NCBI GenBank assembly: GCA_021827985.1
Contig: JAKATL010000011.1
Location: 1 to 57,413, forward strand
Reading direction: 5' to 3'
DNA length: 57,413 nucleotides
Source of the DNA: a bacterium
GTDB lineage: Bacteria; Chloroflexota; Dormibacteria; Aeolococcales; Bog-877
How positions within the stretch are numbered: the first letter of the stretch is position 1; each line of letters begins with the position of its first letter. Below the pieces are notes generated by a model. That model was not told the origin of the DNA, did no database searches, and worked only from the letters and a program-made list of their open reading frames with translations. The position numbers and the translations under genes are program-made. Positions 26,087-34,233 of this stretch are shown in pieces.

Positions 26087-27872
26087 ACCCACCCTAGACG
26101 ACGATCAGAGCAAGGCTGTGGAGTCAGACGCCGTCTCTTTAGTGGTAGTCGCCGGAGCTGGCTGTGGTAAAACCGAAGTTGTCTCCAGAAGGGTTCAGCG
26201 GCTTCTACTGACGTCCACGGCCGACCCTTACAGGGTGCTCGCTATCTCCTACACGGTACGAGCGTCGGACGAACTACGTGACAGGTTGTACGGCCGGGTT
26301 GGGGACCAGCGTTCGCGAATTGTCGCAGACACTATCCACGGATTCGCGTGGACCCTCCTACGCCAATATGGGAGTCGGATTGGCCTTCCGCTTGAGCCGG
26401 AGGTCCTTGCCCGGGAAGCTGACCGAACTGACTTACTCCAACGATGGCTGCTGACCTCCGGCCAGCCTCCGGTCGACGATCCGATCGGGGCCCTCCAGCG
26501 GATCGACCTAGCGCGGGCAAGGGACGAGGACGCGCCTCTTTTGGGAGAGTGGAAGCAAGCATTGGCGACTAGTGGTACGGTCGACTACCCGGCGATGATC
26601 GACTTGGCTCGTGAACTAGTTACCGACCAATGGGTGGGCCGGCATTTGCATACACTGTTAGGCCACGTAGTCGTCGACGAAGCGCAAAATCTGACCGCGT
26701 CACAGTATGATCTGATCACCAAGCTCATTGGGGATCCGGGCGACGGTCACATCCCCGCGACGCTTGTCGGAGATGGCAGGCAGTCCATTGTCACGTTTGC
26801 AGGCGCGGACCCCACCCTTATGCAACGGTTTGAGGCAGATTACCGCGCCGAGAGGATCGAGCTACGCATTAATTACAGATCGGCAAGGGTATTGGCACAG
26901 GCAGCAGACGTCGTATCACAGCACCTCGGGCACCCGACGAAAGCTATGGGTGGCACGAATTTCGCCGCGCGAGGCGTGATTTACATTAAAGAGCTCCCGG
27001 ATGAGGTAGCTGAGGCTACTTACGTAGCTCAGTGGGTGTCGTGGATTCTAGAGCACGGCTTGCCAGGAGGCGCCGCGAGCCCGACAGATCCGACCCAAGT
27101 CCAGCCCGAAGAAATTGCCATCTTGGCCCGGGCCGCTTCTAGCTTACTCCCGTGCCGGCTGGCGCTGGCACAGCGCAGCATCGATAGTGCGGCCTCAAGC
27201 AGCGAAGAGTCCTGGGTCGCAAGTACGGTCGCCAAGGCCCTTGTTGAGCTAGTTGCTTTCAGGAGTGCCAAGGATCGCTACTTTACCCGCCGGCACCTTG
27301 AGGATCTTTGCGGTGCCACCACCGCAACGGAAGATGTGGCTGCGCTGCTGAGTTCAGCCGCGGATGGGGACGTGCGCCATCTGACCGCTCTTCTCGACTG
27401 TCCCGACGTCTCGTCTATGATGCAGTCCGCAGCGGCCCTGCCGATCAGCGATCCGGATTGGCGAGCAGACTGGGAGCAGCTCTTCGGTGCTTGGCTCACG
27501 TTCACGGAAAGAACGGACGCCGCTGGGCTATCATTTGGCGGCTTTCAGCAGCACATTGCGAGGTGCCAGCGCGGCGAGCCGACGACTCCTGGCGTGAGGC
27601 TTCGTACGGTGCACAAGGCTCAAGGTCAAGAATTCAAGGCAGTAGCGATCGTTGCGTGCAACGATGGCCAGTTTCCGGACTTCAGAGCAAAGGGGAAGGA
27701 GGCCTCAACAGCTGAACTGAGAACGTTCTACGTCGGAGTAACGCGGCCATCTCGGGCACTTCTGTTGACTCGATCCATGGAGAGGCTGACGCGCCACGGC
27801 GGTCCGATGGTGACTGCGCGTTCCCCCTTTCTAGAACTACTCGACTCCCTGGCCGCATCGCCTACAAGCTAG
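26070..27872 (+). CDS. gajB: Gabija GajB-like UvrD-type helicase
   Basis: A 600-residue superfamily 1A helicase. Motifs in order: Q/GxGKT loop AGAGCGKT (28-35), motif II VVVDEAQN, motif III LVGDGRQSIVTFAGA, motif IV INYRSA, motif V VHKAQGQEFKAVAIV, motif VI FYVGVTRPSRALLL. GajB-type helicases sense DNA ends and activate GajA. GTG 26070 or GTG 26076 could be the start; AAGGAGA at 26061-26067 fits the latter better. It overlaps gajA, so the two are co-translated, and its 3' end overlaps the convergent hypothetical gene by 11 bases. It is somewhat longer than the GajB I remember. Confidence 0.87.
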   Translation: MPVLAEPTLDDDQSKAVESDAVSLVVVAGAGCGKTEVVSRRVQRLLLTSTADPYRVLAISYTVRASDELRDRLYGRVGDQRSRIVADTIHGFAWTLLRQYGSRIGLPLEPEVLAREADRTDLLQRWLLTSGQPPVDDPIGALQRIDLARARDEDAPLLGEWKQALATSGTVDYPAMIDLARELVTDQWVGRHLHTLLGHVVVDEAQNLTASQYDLITKLIGDPGDGHIPATLVGDGRQSIVTFAGADPTLMQRFEADYRAERIELRINYRSARVLAQAADVVSQHLGHPTKAMGGTNFAARGVIYIKELPDEVAEATYVAQWVSWILEHGLPGGAASPTDPTQVQPEEIAILARAASSLLPCRLALAQRSIDSAASSSEESWVASTVAKALVELVAFRSAKDRYFTRRHLEDLCGATTATEDVAALLSSAADGDVRHLTALLDCPDVSSMMQSAAALPISDPDWRADWEQLFGAWLTFTERTDAAGLSFGGFQQHIARCQRGEPTTPGVRLRTVHKAQGQEFKAVAIVACNDGQFPDFRAKGKEASTAELRTFYVGVTRPSRALLLTRSMERLTRHGGPMVTARSPFLELLDSLAASPTS

Positions 27873-28239
27873 CTCCTGGTGCACTGGTTCCGGGGTTGAG
27901 TCCGGCCTCCCGGCTCGCCTGACGCCAAAGCTCCTTCACGTGGTGGGCCACCTCATCAGCACGGGCACGGCCGAAGACCTGGGCTCGCTCTGCCACCTGC
28001 CGATCGAAATTGGCCTCGGCTTCCTGCCACGAATCGACCAGCGACTGGGCTCGCGAGGGCGATGTCGGGACCGCCAGCGGCGGTCTGAATCCAAAGTCCA
28101 ACAAGCGCCCAGCATAGAGAGCCGTGTGCCAACTGCCGAGGTCAACCGAATGACCGTCGACCCCCTCCCCATACCCTCCGTCAAACAGAAGCTCAGTCGC
28201 AGACGGCCGCCACTTAGGGCTCACGTCGACGGCGACCAT
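27862..28239 (-). CDS. hypothetical protein, convergent with gajB
   Basis: A 125-residue soluble protein from ATG 28239 (MVAVDVSPKW). It has no motif I recognise; the C-terminal half is helical and charged (QEAEANFDRQVAERAQVFGRA). The open frame continues upstream through att copy 2 but that stretch is antisense tRNA sequence. It lies between gajB and the att site, so it belongs to island 1; a regulatory or accessory role is possible but not shown. Confidence 0.5.
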   Translation of the reverse strand: MVAVDVSPKWRPSATELLFDGGYGEGVDGHSVDLGSWHTALYAGRLLDFGFRPPLAVPTSPSRAQSLVDSWQEAEANFDRQVAERAQVFGRARADEVAHHVKELWRQASREAGLNPGTSAPGASL

Positions 28240-28254
28240 CGTTTCGCCTGAGAT

Positions 28255-28354
28255 AACTTCGCTCCCTTGCAAAGGTGATCTCATAAATAGCGGTCTGCAG
28301 AACCCCGATCCCGGGTTCGATTCCCGGAGTCGCCTCCAGCAGATTGAGATCAAA
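28255..28354 (+). repeat. att copy 2
   Basis: Starts CTTCGCTCCCTTGCAAAGG, runs through a tRNA-Cys 3' half with changes in the anticodon stem (CTGCAGAACCCCG), and ends GCAGATTGAGATCAAA. The first 84 bases match att copy 3 with only a handful of differences; the end matches the sequence after tRNA-Cys. Confidence 0.85.
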
Positions 28355-28900
28355 GTGGCCCCCAGGCCCTGCTCTTCGGAGTCGGCCGCGCGGGCTTGAC
28401 GGCATCAGTGACCGCAAAGGGCACCAGCCTCTTGCACCGCCAACCACGGATGGCCCGGGTGCGGGCCAAGGTCCGACACGCTGCCTGGCTCCGGAGGGTG
28501 TGGCCCAGGACCGCGGCGGTCCGGTGGCGCAGCTGAAGTCAGACTCTTCACGACCATCGGGCCGCCCGCCCAGCCCTCAGGCATGGGAAGGGCGGGCCGT
28601 GGAGTCGGAGGGCCCGGTCGACAGCGGCCGCCTGGTCCGGACCGTCGCGGTCCTGGAGGCGGTCCCCCATTGAGTCGAACCTGGTATCGGACTCGGAGCC
28701 CGCCGGCCCCGCCTGGGTCTCGACCGCGCTGGGTGCTCGGTGGCACCACGAGTGCTTGTCTCCCAGTGGATGCTCCTATAGGTTGTCAAGCTCAGGGACG
28801 AGATCGGCGGCAGCAACGGGATCGTCGCCGCGGAGGCCCCGGGAGTTGACATCATGCAGTCACCGCGAGGGCTGCCGGCGCGAGCAGTTCTCGGTGCTAG
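28355..28900. other. degenerate sequence without a supportable gene
   Basis: Several open frames exist on both strands, but their translations are Pro/Arg/Gly-rich and resemble no protein. One + strand stretch near 28790-28855 reads KLRDEIGGSNGIVAAEAPG, which could be a fragment of a real protein; I cannot place it. Confidence 0.3.
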
Positions 28901-28901
28901 C

Positions 28902-28943
28902 GATCATCTGAAACTCCCCAGAGCTGATCACTGAAATTCCCCA
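28902..28943 (+). repeat. IS21-type terminal repeats
   Basis: Two direct copies, GATCATCTGAAACTCCCCA and GATCACTGAAATTCCCCA, 24 bases apart. They lie about 100 bases before the istA start, as multiple end repeats do in IS21-family elements. Confidence 0.6.
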
Positions 28944-29044
28944 CCTGAGAGCGGTCTTAGGGGGCCGTCCGGAAGGGTTCAAGAAGGGGCAGGACTCCCC
29001 CAAGCTGGCGGTGTCGAGCCAACCAGCTGGAGGAGCCCCGGCCC

Positions 29045-29360
29045 ATGATCACACGGGGAGAAGACGTGGAAGCAAGCGCACTACGGCAGCGGGGGTGGTC
29101 GATAGCCGCCATCGCCCGCCACCTGGGGAGAGACCGGAAGACGGTACGGGCGCACCTGAAGGGCAACCTGGAGGCAGGCGTGCGGAAGCGGTCGGGGCCG
29201 GACCGGCTCGGGCCGTTCGTGGCCTACCTTGGGGCACGGTTCGCGGACAACGCCCACATCTGGGCGACCGCCCTGTACGACGAGGTGGTCGGGCTGGGCT
29301 ACCAGGGCAGCTACCCGAGCTTCGTACGCCAGCTGCGGCAGGCGGAGTGGCGGCCGGTCC
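29045..29360 (+). pseudogene. IS21-family transposase IstA, N-terminal fragment
   Basis: Starts MITRGEDVEASALRQRGWS and shows the helix-turn-helix AAIARHLGRDRKTVRAHL followed by GPFVAYLGARFADNAHIWA and LGYQGSYPSFVRQLR, the N-terminus of IstA. GGAGGAG precedes the ATG. After about 105 residues the sequence turns into integrase without a stop, and the DDE catalytic domain and istB are absent. It cannot transpose. Confidence 0.75.
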
Positions 29361-29661
29361 CGGGCCTGGGCGAGCTGGTGTTCACCACGTCGGTCGGCCG
29401 CTGTCCGGCCCGCACGTCACCCGCCACTTCCAGCGGGCACTCGCGGCCGCTGGCCTTCCACGGCTGCGCTTCCACGATCTGCGAGCTGCCAGCGGAGCGC
29501 TGCTGCTCACCGCCGGGGTCGATATCGCCGTGGTCAGCCGCAGGCTCGGCCATAGTGGCATCGGGGTGACCGCCAGCCGATACGCCGGGGTGGCGGACAA
29601 ACTCCAGCGTGACGCCAGCGAGCGCCTCCAGGCCCTGCTGGAGGCTGGGCCTCAGGCGTAG
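29361..29661 (+). pseudogene. tyrosine recombinase (integrase), C-terminal fragment
   Basis: Begins LGELVFTTSVGR in the istA frame, then a one-base shift near 29400 leads to PLSGPHVTRHFQRALAAAG and RLRFHDLRAASGALLLTAG, with VSRRLGHSGIGVTASRYAGV. The catalytic Arg (HDLR), the GH pair and the nucleophile Tyr are all in the fragment; the N-terminal and core-binding domains are lost. This is probably the remains of the enzyme that inserted an island at tRNA-Cys. Confidence 0.75.
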
Positions 29662-29888
29662 AGGGGAATATCGTGCTCGGAGAGGCTCCGCTCGACCATG
29701 AGCCGGTCCGGGACCCCGTCGGTATCCACGCCGCGGCTGACGCCGAGAAACTCCACTCCGACCGGCTGCCCAGCAGCGTCGTAGTCCACCAGTCGCCCGG
29801 CCCCAATATCCTCGGTCCGGGTCACCCGGTGGTCGCTCAGTCGCACGTACACCGCGTCGGCCTCGGTGTCATGCTCAAGTTGCACCAT
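29652..29888 (-). CDS. DUF2283 domain protein (antitoxin-like)
   Basis: A 78-residue protein with the DUF2283 pattern: DTEADAVYVRLSD near the start, then TRTEDIGAGRLVDYDAAGQPVGVEFLGVSRG. Such proteins are often encoded beside DUF4258 or HigB-like toxins and are thought to be antitoxins. Starts 3 bases after the DUF4258 stop. The 3' end overlaps the tail of the integrase fragment by 10 bases. Confidence 0.75.
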   Translation of the reverse strand: MVQLEHDTEADAVYVRLSDHRVTRTEDIGAGRLVDYDAAGQPVGVEFLGVSRGVDTDGVPDRLMVERSLSEHDIPLYA

Positions 29889-29891
29889 CGC

Positions 29892-30122
29892 TCAAGCCTC
29901 CCAGGCGGTGACAACTTCGACCGGGTCCGAGCCGTTAGCGACCACGACCACAAGTTTGCGGCCCCCGACAATAGCCCGCAGGGCGGAGCGCCCGGGCACC
30001 CCGCTCGGGTAGACCGCGTCCGGGGCGGCCAGCACGTACCTCACCTCGCGCTCCGTGATGTTCCGTTCGATCATCCGCCGCATCGCATGGGCGGTCAGCC
30101 TCAGCCTCGGGGGCTCGCCCAT
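29892..30122 (-). CDS. DUF4258 domain protein (RelE/BrnT-like toxin candidate)
   Basis: A 76-residue basic protein from ATG 30122: LTAHAMRRMIERNITEREVRYVL, then GRSALRAIVGGRKLVVVVANGSDPVEVVTAWEA. This is the DUF4258 fold, related to small mRNA-interferase toxins. Pairing with DUF2283 three bases downstream suggests a type II toxin-antitoxin module with the toxin gene first, the reverse of most modules. The longer open frame upstream is not supported. Confidence 0.7.
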   Translation of the reverse strand: MGEPPRLRLTAHAMRRMIERNITEREVRYVLAAPDAVYPSGVPGRSALRAIVGGRKLVVVVANGSDPVEVVTAWEA

Positions 30123-30344
30123 CGGCTCGATGATAGCCGATAGGTGGCGGAAATGGCCGGTCCCTGGTGATACGCTGCAGCACTTGACTCCGAGGCAGCG
30201 CCGTACGCTGGCCGCCCGACTGCTGCCCCCGCTGGATGCCCAGGCACGCAAAGGCCTCCAGGCCCTGCTGGAGGATGGCCGCTAGCCGCCGGCCTGTGGA
30301 AACGGTGGATAACTCCTGGGTTGGGGTATAGGCTGGGGTACGCT
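30123..30344 (+). other. gap with a second integrase-tail-like remnant
   Basis: An open stretch ending at 30285 translates as LTPRQRRTLAARLLPPLDAQ and then a LQALLEDGR tail. It shares GCCTCCAGGCCCTGCTGGAGG with the end of the integrase fragment at 29.6 kb. It may be the tail of another recombinase gene; no start is visible. Confidence 0.35.
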
Positions 30345-30428
30345 CACTTCGAGCCCTTGCAAAAGTGATCTCAGAAGTAGCGGTCTGCAAGACCGCGATC
30401 CCGGGTTCGATTCCCGGAGTCGCCTCCA
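30345..30428 (+). repeat. att copy 3 (right end)
   Basis: CACTTCGAGCCCTTGCAAAAG, then the tRNA-Cys 3' half with an intact-looking anticodon arm (GCGGTCTGCAAGACCGC) to CCA at 30428. TTTTTTGATC follows. Confidence 0.85.
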
Positions 30429-30547
30429 TTTTTTGATCTCGCGGAGTGCCGCTGAGTGGAGGGAATGGGCAGGGCCAGTGGAAAGCCTGGGAGATCACGT
30501 GACCGGCCGGAGTGGAACCGCGCCCGCTGTGACTCCCCAGGAACGAG

Positions 30548-30553
30548 TATGAT
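30548..30553 (+). promoter_or_regulatory. -10 box for vapBC
   Basis: TATGAT ends 6 bases before the vapB ATG at 30560, so transcription would begin at or next to the start codon. There is no Shine-Dalgarno. A leaderless mRNA is likely. Confidence 0.55.
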
Positions 30554-30559
30554 TATCGT

Positions 30560-30787
30560 ATGCAGAAATCCAGGGTGACGATCACGGTACGACCAGAGGT
30601 ACTGGCAGCTGCGGGGGAGGCCGTCGCCCATGGACACGCTTCCTCGCTCAGTGCCTGGGTCGACCAGGCAATGGAGGAGAAGCTAAGGCGCCAAGCGCTC
30701 ACGGACGTCCTGGCCGAGATGCGCGCTGACGTCGGGCCGGCCGCTCCGGCGGAGGACGAATGGGCCCGCCAGGTCCTCGGCCTGTAG
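30560..30787 (+). CDS. vapB: VapB-like antitoxin
   Basis: A 75-residue protein. The N-terminus (MQKSRVTITVRPEVLAAAGEAVAHGHASSLSAWVDQAMEEKLR) looks like a ribbon-helix-helix DNA-binding domain; the acidic C-terminus would bind the toxin. It overlaps the PIN toxin gene by 28 bases, as usual for such modules. It should neutralise VapC and repress the operon. Located 131 bases after att copy 3, so outside the two islands as defined. Confidence 0.75.
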   Translation: MQKSRVTITVRPEVLAAAGEAVAHGHASSLSAWVDQAMEEKLRRQALTDVLAEMRADVGPAAPAEDEWARQVLGL

Positions 30788-31152
30788 TCCTCGACGCTGG
30801 CGCGTTGATTGCCTTTGAGCGCAGCGACAGGCTGATGCTCCGCTTAGTTGAGCTGGCCGTGGCGCATGAGCGGGTCCTCCACGTTCCCGCTGGGGTCGTT
30901 GCGCAGGTTTGGCGTGACGGTGCCCGTCAGGTCCGCCTGGCTCGCCTGATCACTTCCAGCACCGTCACTGTGGCTCCACTAGACGCAGGCGAGGCGCGGG
31001 CCACCGGAGCTCTGTGCGGCCTGACCGGGACGTCGGAGATTGTCGACGCCAGCCTGGCCCTGCTAGCTCACCGCCTCGGGGCGACGGTAGTGACCAGCGA
31101 CCCTGTAGACATTCGTCGTCTTGATGCAACGCTCACGGTAGTGCCCTGCTGA
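30760..31152 (+). CDS. vapC: VapC-like PIN-domain toxin
   Basis: A 130-residue PIN-domain ribonuclease: VVLDAGALIAFER carries the first acidic residue, then a central Glu region, TSEIVDASLALLAHRLGATVVTSDPVDIRRL gives the remaining acidic residues. PIN toxins cut tRNA or rRNA with Mg2+. ATG 30760 lies inside vapB. An alternative later start is not obvious. Confidence 0.8.
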   Translation: MGPPGPRPVVLDAGALIAFERSDRLMLRLVELAVAHERVLHVPAGVVAQVWRDGARQVRLARLITSSTVTVAPLDAGEARATGALCGLTGTSEIVDASLALLAHRLGATVVTSDPVDIRRLDATLTVVPC

Positions 31153-31491
31153 ACATCACGCTCGTGTAACTGGCCGAGATCCGCGGCGACCCGGCGTGCC
31201 CGCCCAGGATGATGGGGAAAAGACTTCCCGCGGTCCACGATTTCGGTGAACAACTGGTTGGCATGCTGGGCCGGGCAACCGCGAGGGAGGCGGATGACCG
31301 AGCGGCGGCGGCGGGGTGCGCTCGCAGCTGAGCCATTGTGACCTGCGGGACCACGCTCCCACACGCGCTTGCCCAGGGGTTCTAGCGCCGGCACCGGTCA
31401 CCGCCGGAAGCTGGGCTGAACGCGCCTCCTGTGCGCACCCACGCCCGCTCCGCCGTTCCACGCCGTCCCGACTGCCGCTTTCCCGGACCGA
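31153..31491. other. intergenic region with a possible dead-gene trace
   Basis: No credible gene. On the minus strand around 31190-31270, QLFTEIVDRGKS in one frame is followed in the next by FPIILGGHAGSPRISASY. This vaguely resembles the metal-binding strand of the arginase/agmatinase family, broken by a frameshift. Weak evidence. Confidence 0.25.
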
Positions 31492-32487
31492 TCAATGCCC
31501 ACTCGCAGCACGGTCCAGGTCGCTCAGAAAAGCCAGGAGACCGCTGAAATACACCTCCTGATCGTCATACATGGCCAGGTGGCTTCCATTGGGGCAATGA
31601 TGGTATCGCCCTTGCGGTAGCCGCCAGGCCATCTCCCGCAGATGATCAGGGTCCATCGTGTCGTGCTCCGCGCCGATGACCAGGGTGGGCACGGTGATCC
31701 GTCCCAGGTCGCTGACGCGGTCCCAGCGAGCCAGGCCGGCGTTCGGGCTCATGCCCAACTCGCTTGGGCCCTGCATCGGCACGTAGATCGCCGGGTTGAT
31801 GTGGTTGAAGCCCCGCTGCACCGGGTCGGGCCACTCGCTGGCCGGCATGCGCAGCACGTGGTGCTCATAGTGATGGGGAATCAGCAGCTCGAGATAGCGG
31901 GGGTTTTCGGTGTCGCTCGCTGCCTCCAGGGCGCGAATCTCGGCGAGTGCCGCCGGGTCCATCTGAGGGGCGAGGACGGACTCGGCGTAGGCCGTGTAGG
32001 CCGGGGCGCTGGCCATCATGTTGGAGATCACCAGCCCGCGCAGCCGCCCGGGGTGGGTCAGCGCGTACTCCATGGCCAGCAGCCCGCCCCAGGATTGCCC
32101 ATACAGGACGAAGTTTTGCGGGGTCAGACCGAGTGTCCGGCGCACCTGCTCGACCTCGTCCACGAAGCGGTCCAGCTGCCAGAGCTCGGGTGCGTCTGGT
32201 CGGTCGCTGTTCCCCGACCCAAGCTGGTCGTAGTAGTAGTACTCGATGCCCGCCGCCGGGAGGAAGCTGTCGAAGGCCTCCAGGTATTCGTGCGTCGAAC
32301 CGGGACCTCCGTGCAGAAGCAGGAGCTTGAGCCTGGGATTGTTGCCAATTCGTTTGGTCCACACGAAGTGGCGCCCCGCCGGCGTGTCGATCGGCATGCG
32401 GCGAGAGCCGCCGCTCAGTCGGTCGGTCAGCCCCCGGGTGTCCAGGTAGGCGGTCAGGTCCTTCAATGCTCGGGTCTCCTGAGACAA
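31492..32487 (-). CDS. proline iminopeptidase-like alpha/beta hydrolase
   Basis: A 331-residue S33 family hydrolase. HGGPGSTHEYLEAF (oxyanion hole), YDQLGSGNSD, the nucleophile elbow GQSWGG, the acid region IGAEHDTMDP and the catalytic His in CPNGSHLAMYDD give a full Ser-Asp-His triad, closest to proline iminopeptidase. Cytoplasmic, removing N-terminal proline or hydrolysing small amides. A start at ATG 32397 (MPIDTPAG) is possible. Stands alone between the toxin-antitoxin gap and the GHKL gene. Confidence 0.88.
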   Translation of the reverse strand: MSQETRALKDLTAYLDTRGLTDRLSGGSRRMPIDTPAGRHFVWTKRIGNNPRLKLLLLHGGPGSTHEYLEAFDSFLPAAGIEYYYYDQLGSGNSDRPDAPELWQLDRFVDEVEQVRRTLGLTPQNFVLYGQSWGGLLAMEYALTHPGRLRGLVISNMMASAPAYTAYAESVLAPQMDPAALAEIRALEAASDTENPRYLELLIPHHYEHHVLRMPASEWPDPVQRGFNHINPAIYVPMQGPSELGMSPNAGLARWDRVSDLGRITVPTLVIGAEHDTMDPDHLREMAWRLPQGRYHHCPNGSHLAMYDDQEVYFSGLLAFLSDLDRAASGH

Positions 32488-32542
32488 GCGGGATGCCCAG
32501 CGGATTGACTCCCCGCCACTTTCAACCCTGGTCGCCGCTGGG

Positions 32543-34150
32543 TCACGCGGTCCCCACGCGGGTCATATCGCGCTGACTTTGACCTCGTGTCCTTCCGGCG
32601 CCGGAACGATGTCCCATCGCCCCGCTGCGCACCAGATGGCGGCGGACCCGGACCAGCATGCGTATCAGCTCCTCGGTCAGCTCCTCGGGTGCCGCCCGCG
32701 GATGGTTGTAGAGGACGTATTCCTTGGCGACGAGGGTGGCCAGGTAGTCCAGCAGAGCCATCTCGTCACCGCGCACCAGGAGGAAGTCGGGGTGGCTCTG
32801 GTTGTAGAGCACAGCGCCCTCCTCGGGGTCGAAGCGGCTCCGTGCGGACCCCGGGGTGGGATCGGGGATAAGCGTTGGAAGGTGGCGCGACCGCTGCCGC
32901 TCCGCCTTCGAGCCGCTCTCGGGGAACCCGGGCGGCTCCGGGGGACGTTCAGGCCGGGCGGCCGGTTGCAGCGAGATGGGGAAGTCCTCGGCGCCCGTCT
33001 CTAGATCGTCGTGGCCGAGCTGGTTTCCATTGGCCAATTCGGCCAGCAGCTGCATCTCCGCCCCGTCACCGTCCTCGGTGCCCAGCCAGCTGCGCATGGG
33101 GTTGTCCAGGTCGCTCAGCTCGCGTAGAACCCGGCCGAATATCCTGCGGACTGCCTCGGACACCCGGTCGCTGACCTCCCGCTTGGACTCCTCGGCCAGC
33201 TGGCTTAGGGTTGTGGTCACGTAGGGCTCCACCTCCCGCACCGCGGTGCGGAATACGGGGTATACCTCCCGATCAAGGAGAATGCCCCGCCGCCCGGCAG
33301 TTTGCAGCAGCCGTTCGAAGGTGATCCGTCCCGCGACCTGATCGCTGTTCCAGGGCGGCCCATCGAAGTCGTCCAGATCGGAGATGTCATCGATGATGGT
33401 CGTGCCCGCTCGCCCCACCACGGCAACTCGCCGACGGTGGTCCGGCCGGGGCGCCACCTGCAGCGAGAACTCCACCCGGCCCAGCAGTGTCGAGCGGGGC
33501 GGGAGCGGCAGCCGCACCCCGTCCGGCGGAAACGGAGCGACCACCTCGGAGTGTGTGCCCTGCACCACCTCGATGCTGTAGTCCCCACGCTCAATGGCAG
33601 CCCCACGGCGCCGCTGCAGGTAGTCGACCAACCTCCTCAGAGTGATTCCCCGAACAGCGTCGGGATCCAGATCCCCGAGGTAAACCGTGGTACCGGGCCC
33701 CACCCTGGCCCGACGTCTCTCCGAGAGCTCCAGCTTGGCGGTGGTGCTGCCTCGCTCAAGGTGCAGGCAATGGGTCTCGTTCCCACCTTCCGGCCGGGTC
33801 ACCACATCGCAGCGCCCGCCCAGCTGCTGGAAGGCCAGCAGCCCGATGGCCTTCTCGCCCAGGGTGCGCGGGTCACCCTCCTTCTGAGATTCGAAAAGGC
33901 TCCCTGCCACCCGGCGCAGCTGATCGGCGTCCATCCCAGGGCCGTTGTCATCGACCGCAATCAGGGGATGTCGGCCCTGGCGCCGCAGCACCACGGTGAT
34001 CCGGCCACCCCTACGATCGGCCGCCAAATAGGCGTCCGCGGCGTTGGAGATGAACTCGTTGAGCGCGTCCTTGGGATCCTGGTAGGCCTGGCCGGTGACC
34101 AGCACGGCCTTGGCCAGGTTCCCGATGCGAAGCTTGATCTCCTCCGGCAT
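32543..34150 (-). CDS. GHKL (HSP90/MutL-like) ATP-binding protein of unknown function
   Basis: A 535-residue protein; ATG 34150 (MPEEIKLRIG) chosen because the upstream frame is Arg-rich noise. The Bergerat fold is complete: N box ALNEFISNAADAYLA, G1 VDDNGPGM, a SLFESQKEGDPRTLGEKAIGLLAF lid/G2 region. A beta-rich middle and a charged helical segment (QLAEESKREVSDRVSEAVRRIFGRVLREL) follow, then a Pro-rich linker and a small C-terminal helical domain. It is neither a true MutL nor HtpG by C-terminus. Role unknown. Confidence 0.75.
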   Translation of the reverse strand: MPEEIKLRIGNLAKAVLVTGQAYQDPKDALNEFISNAADAYLAADRRGGRITVVLRRQGRHPLIAVDDNGPGMDADQLRRVAGSLFESQKEGDPRTLGEKAIGLLAFQQLGGRCDVVTRPEGGNETHCLHLERGSTTAKLELSERRRARVGPGTTVYLGDLDPDAVRGITLRRLVDYLQRRRGAAIERGDYSIEVVQGTHSEVVAPFPPDGVRLPLPPRSTLLGRVEFSLQVAPRPDHRRRVAVVGRAGTTIIDDISDLDDFDGPPWNSDQVAGRITFERLLQTAGRRGILLDREVYPVFRTAVREVEPYVTTTLSQLAEESKREVSDRVSEAVRRIFGRVLRELSDLDNPMRSWLGTEDGDGAEMQLLAELANGNQLGHDDLETGAEDFPISLQPAARPERPPEPPGFPESGSKAERQRSRHLPTLIPDPTPGSARSRFDPEEGAVLYNQSHPDFLLVRGDEMALLDYLATLVAKEYVLYNHPRAAPEELTEELIRMLVRVRRHLVRSGAMGHRSGAGRTRGQSQRDMTRVGTA

Positions 34151-34233
34151 GCCCTGGGATCTTAGGCCCGGCAAGCGTCTTTGGGTTGAGTTGGCCCGGC
34201 GCCAGCCACCCCCGCGCCGTAGGGAGCGGTTTG

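Larger units (their letters stand above)
23207..28338. mobile_element. tRNA-Cys genomic island 1, carrying a Gabija-type system
   Basis: About 5.1 kb between att copies 1 and 2. Its genes use visibly more A/T at third positions than the flanking chromosome. Cargo: a small membrane protein, gajA, gajB and one hypothetical gene. No integrase of its own is left. Confidence 0.75.
28339..30428. mobile_element. tRNA-Cys genomic island 2, decayed
   Basis: About 2.1 kb between att copies 2 and 3. It holds IS21 remains, an integrase tail and a DUF2283/DUF4258 pair. The true right edge is copy 3, where TTTTTTGATC follows the CCA, as expected for the original downstream sequence of a tRNA gene. Confidence 0.7.

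Noticed and set aside
28405..28855. Minus-strand frames in the degenerate island region
   Set aside because: Pro/Arg/Gly-rich with no ribosome site or similarity.
31316..31561. 81-codon plus-strand frame
   Set aside because: No ribosome site, no motif, overlaps the end of the hydrolase gene.
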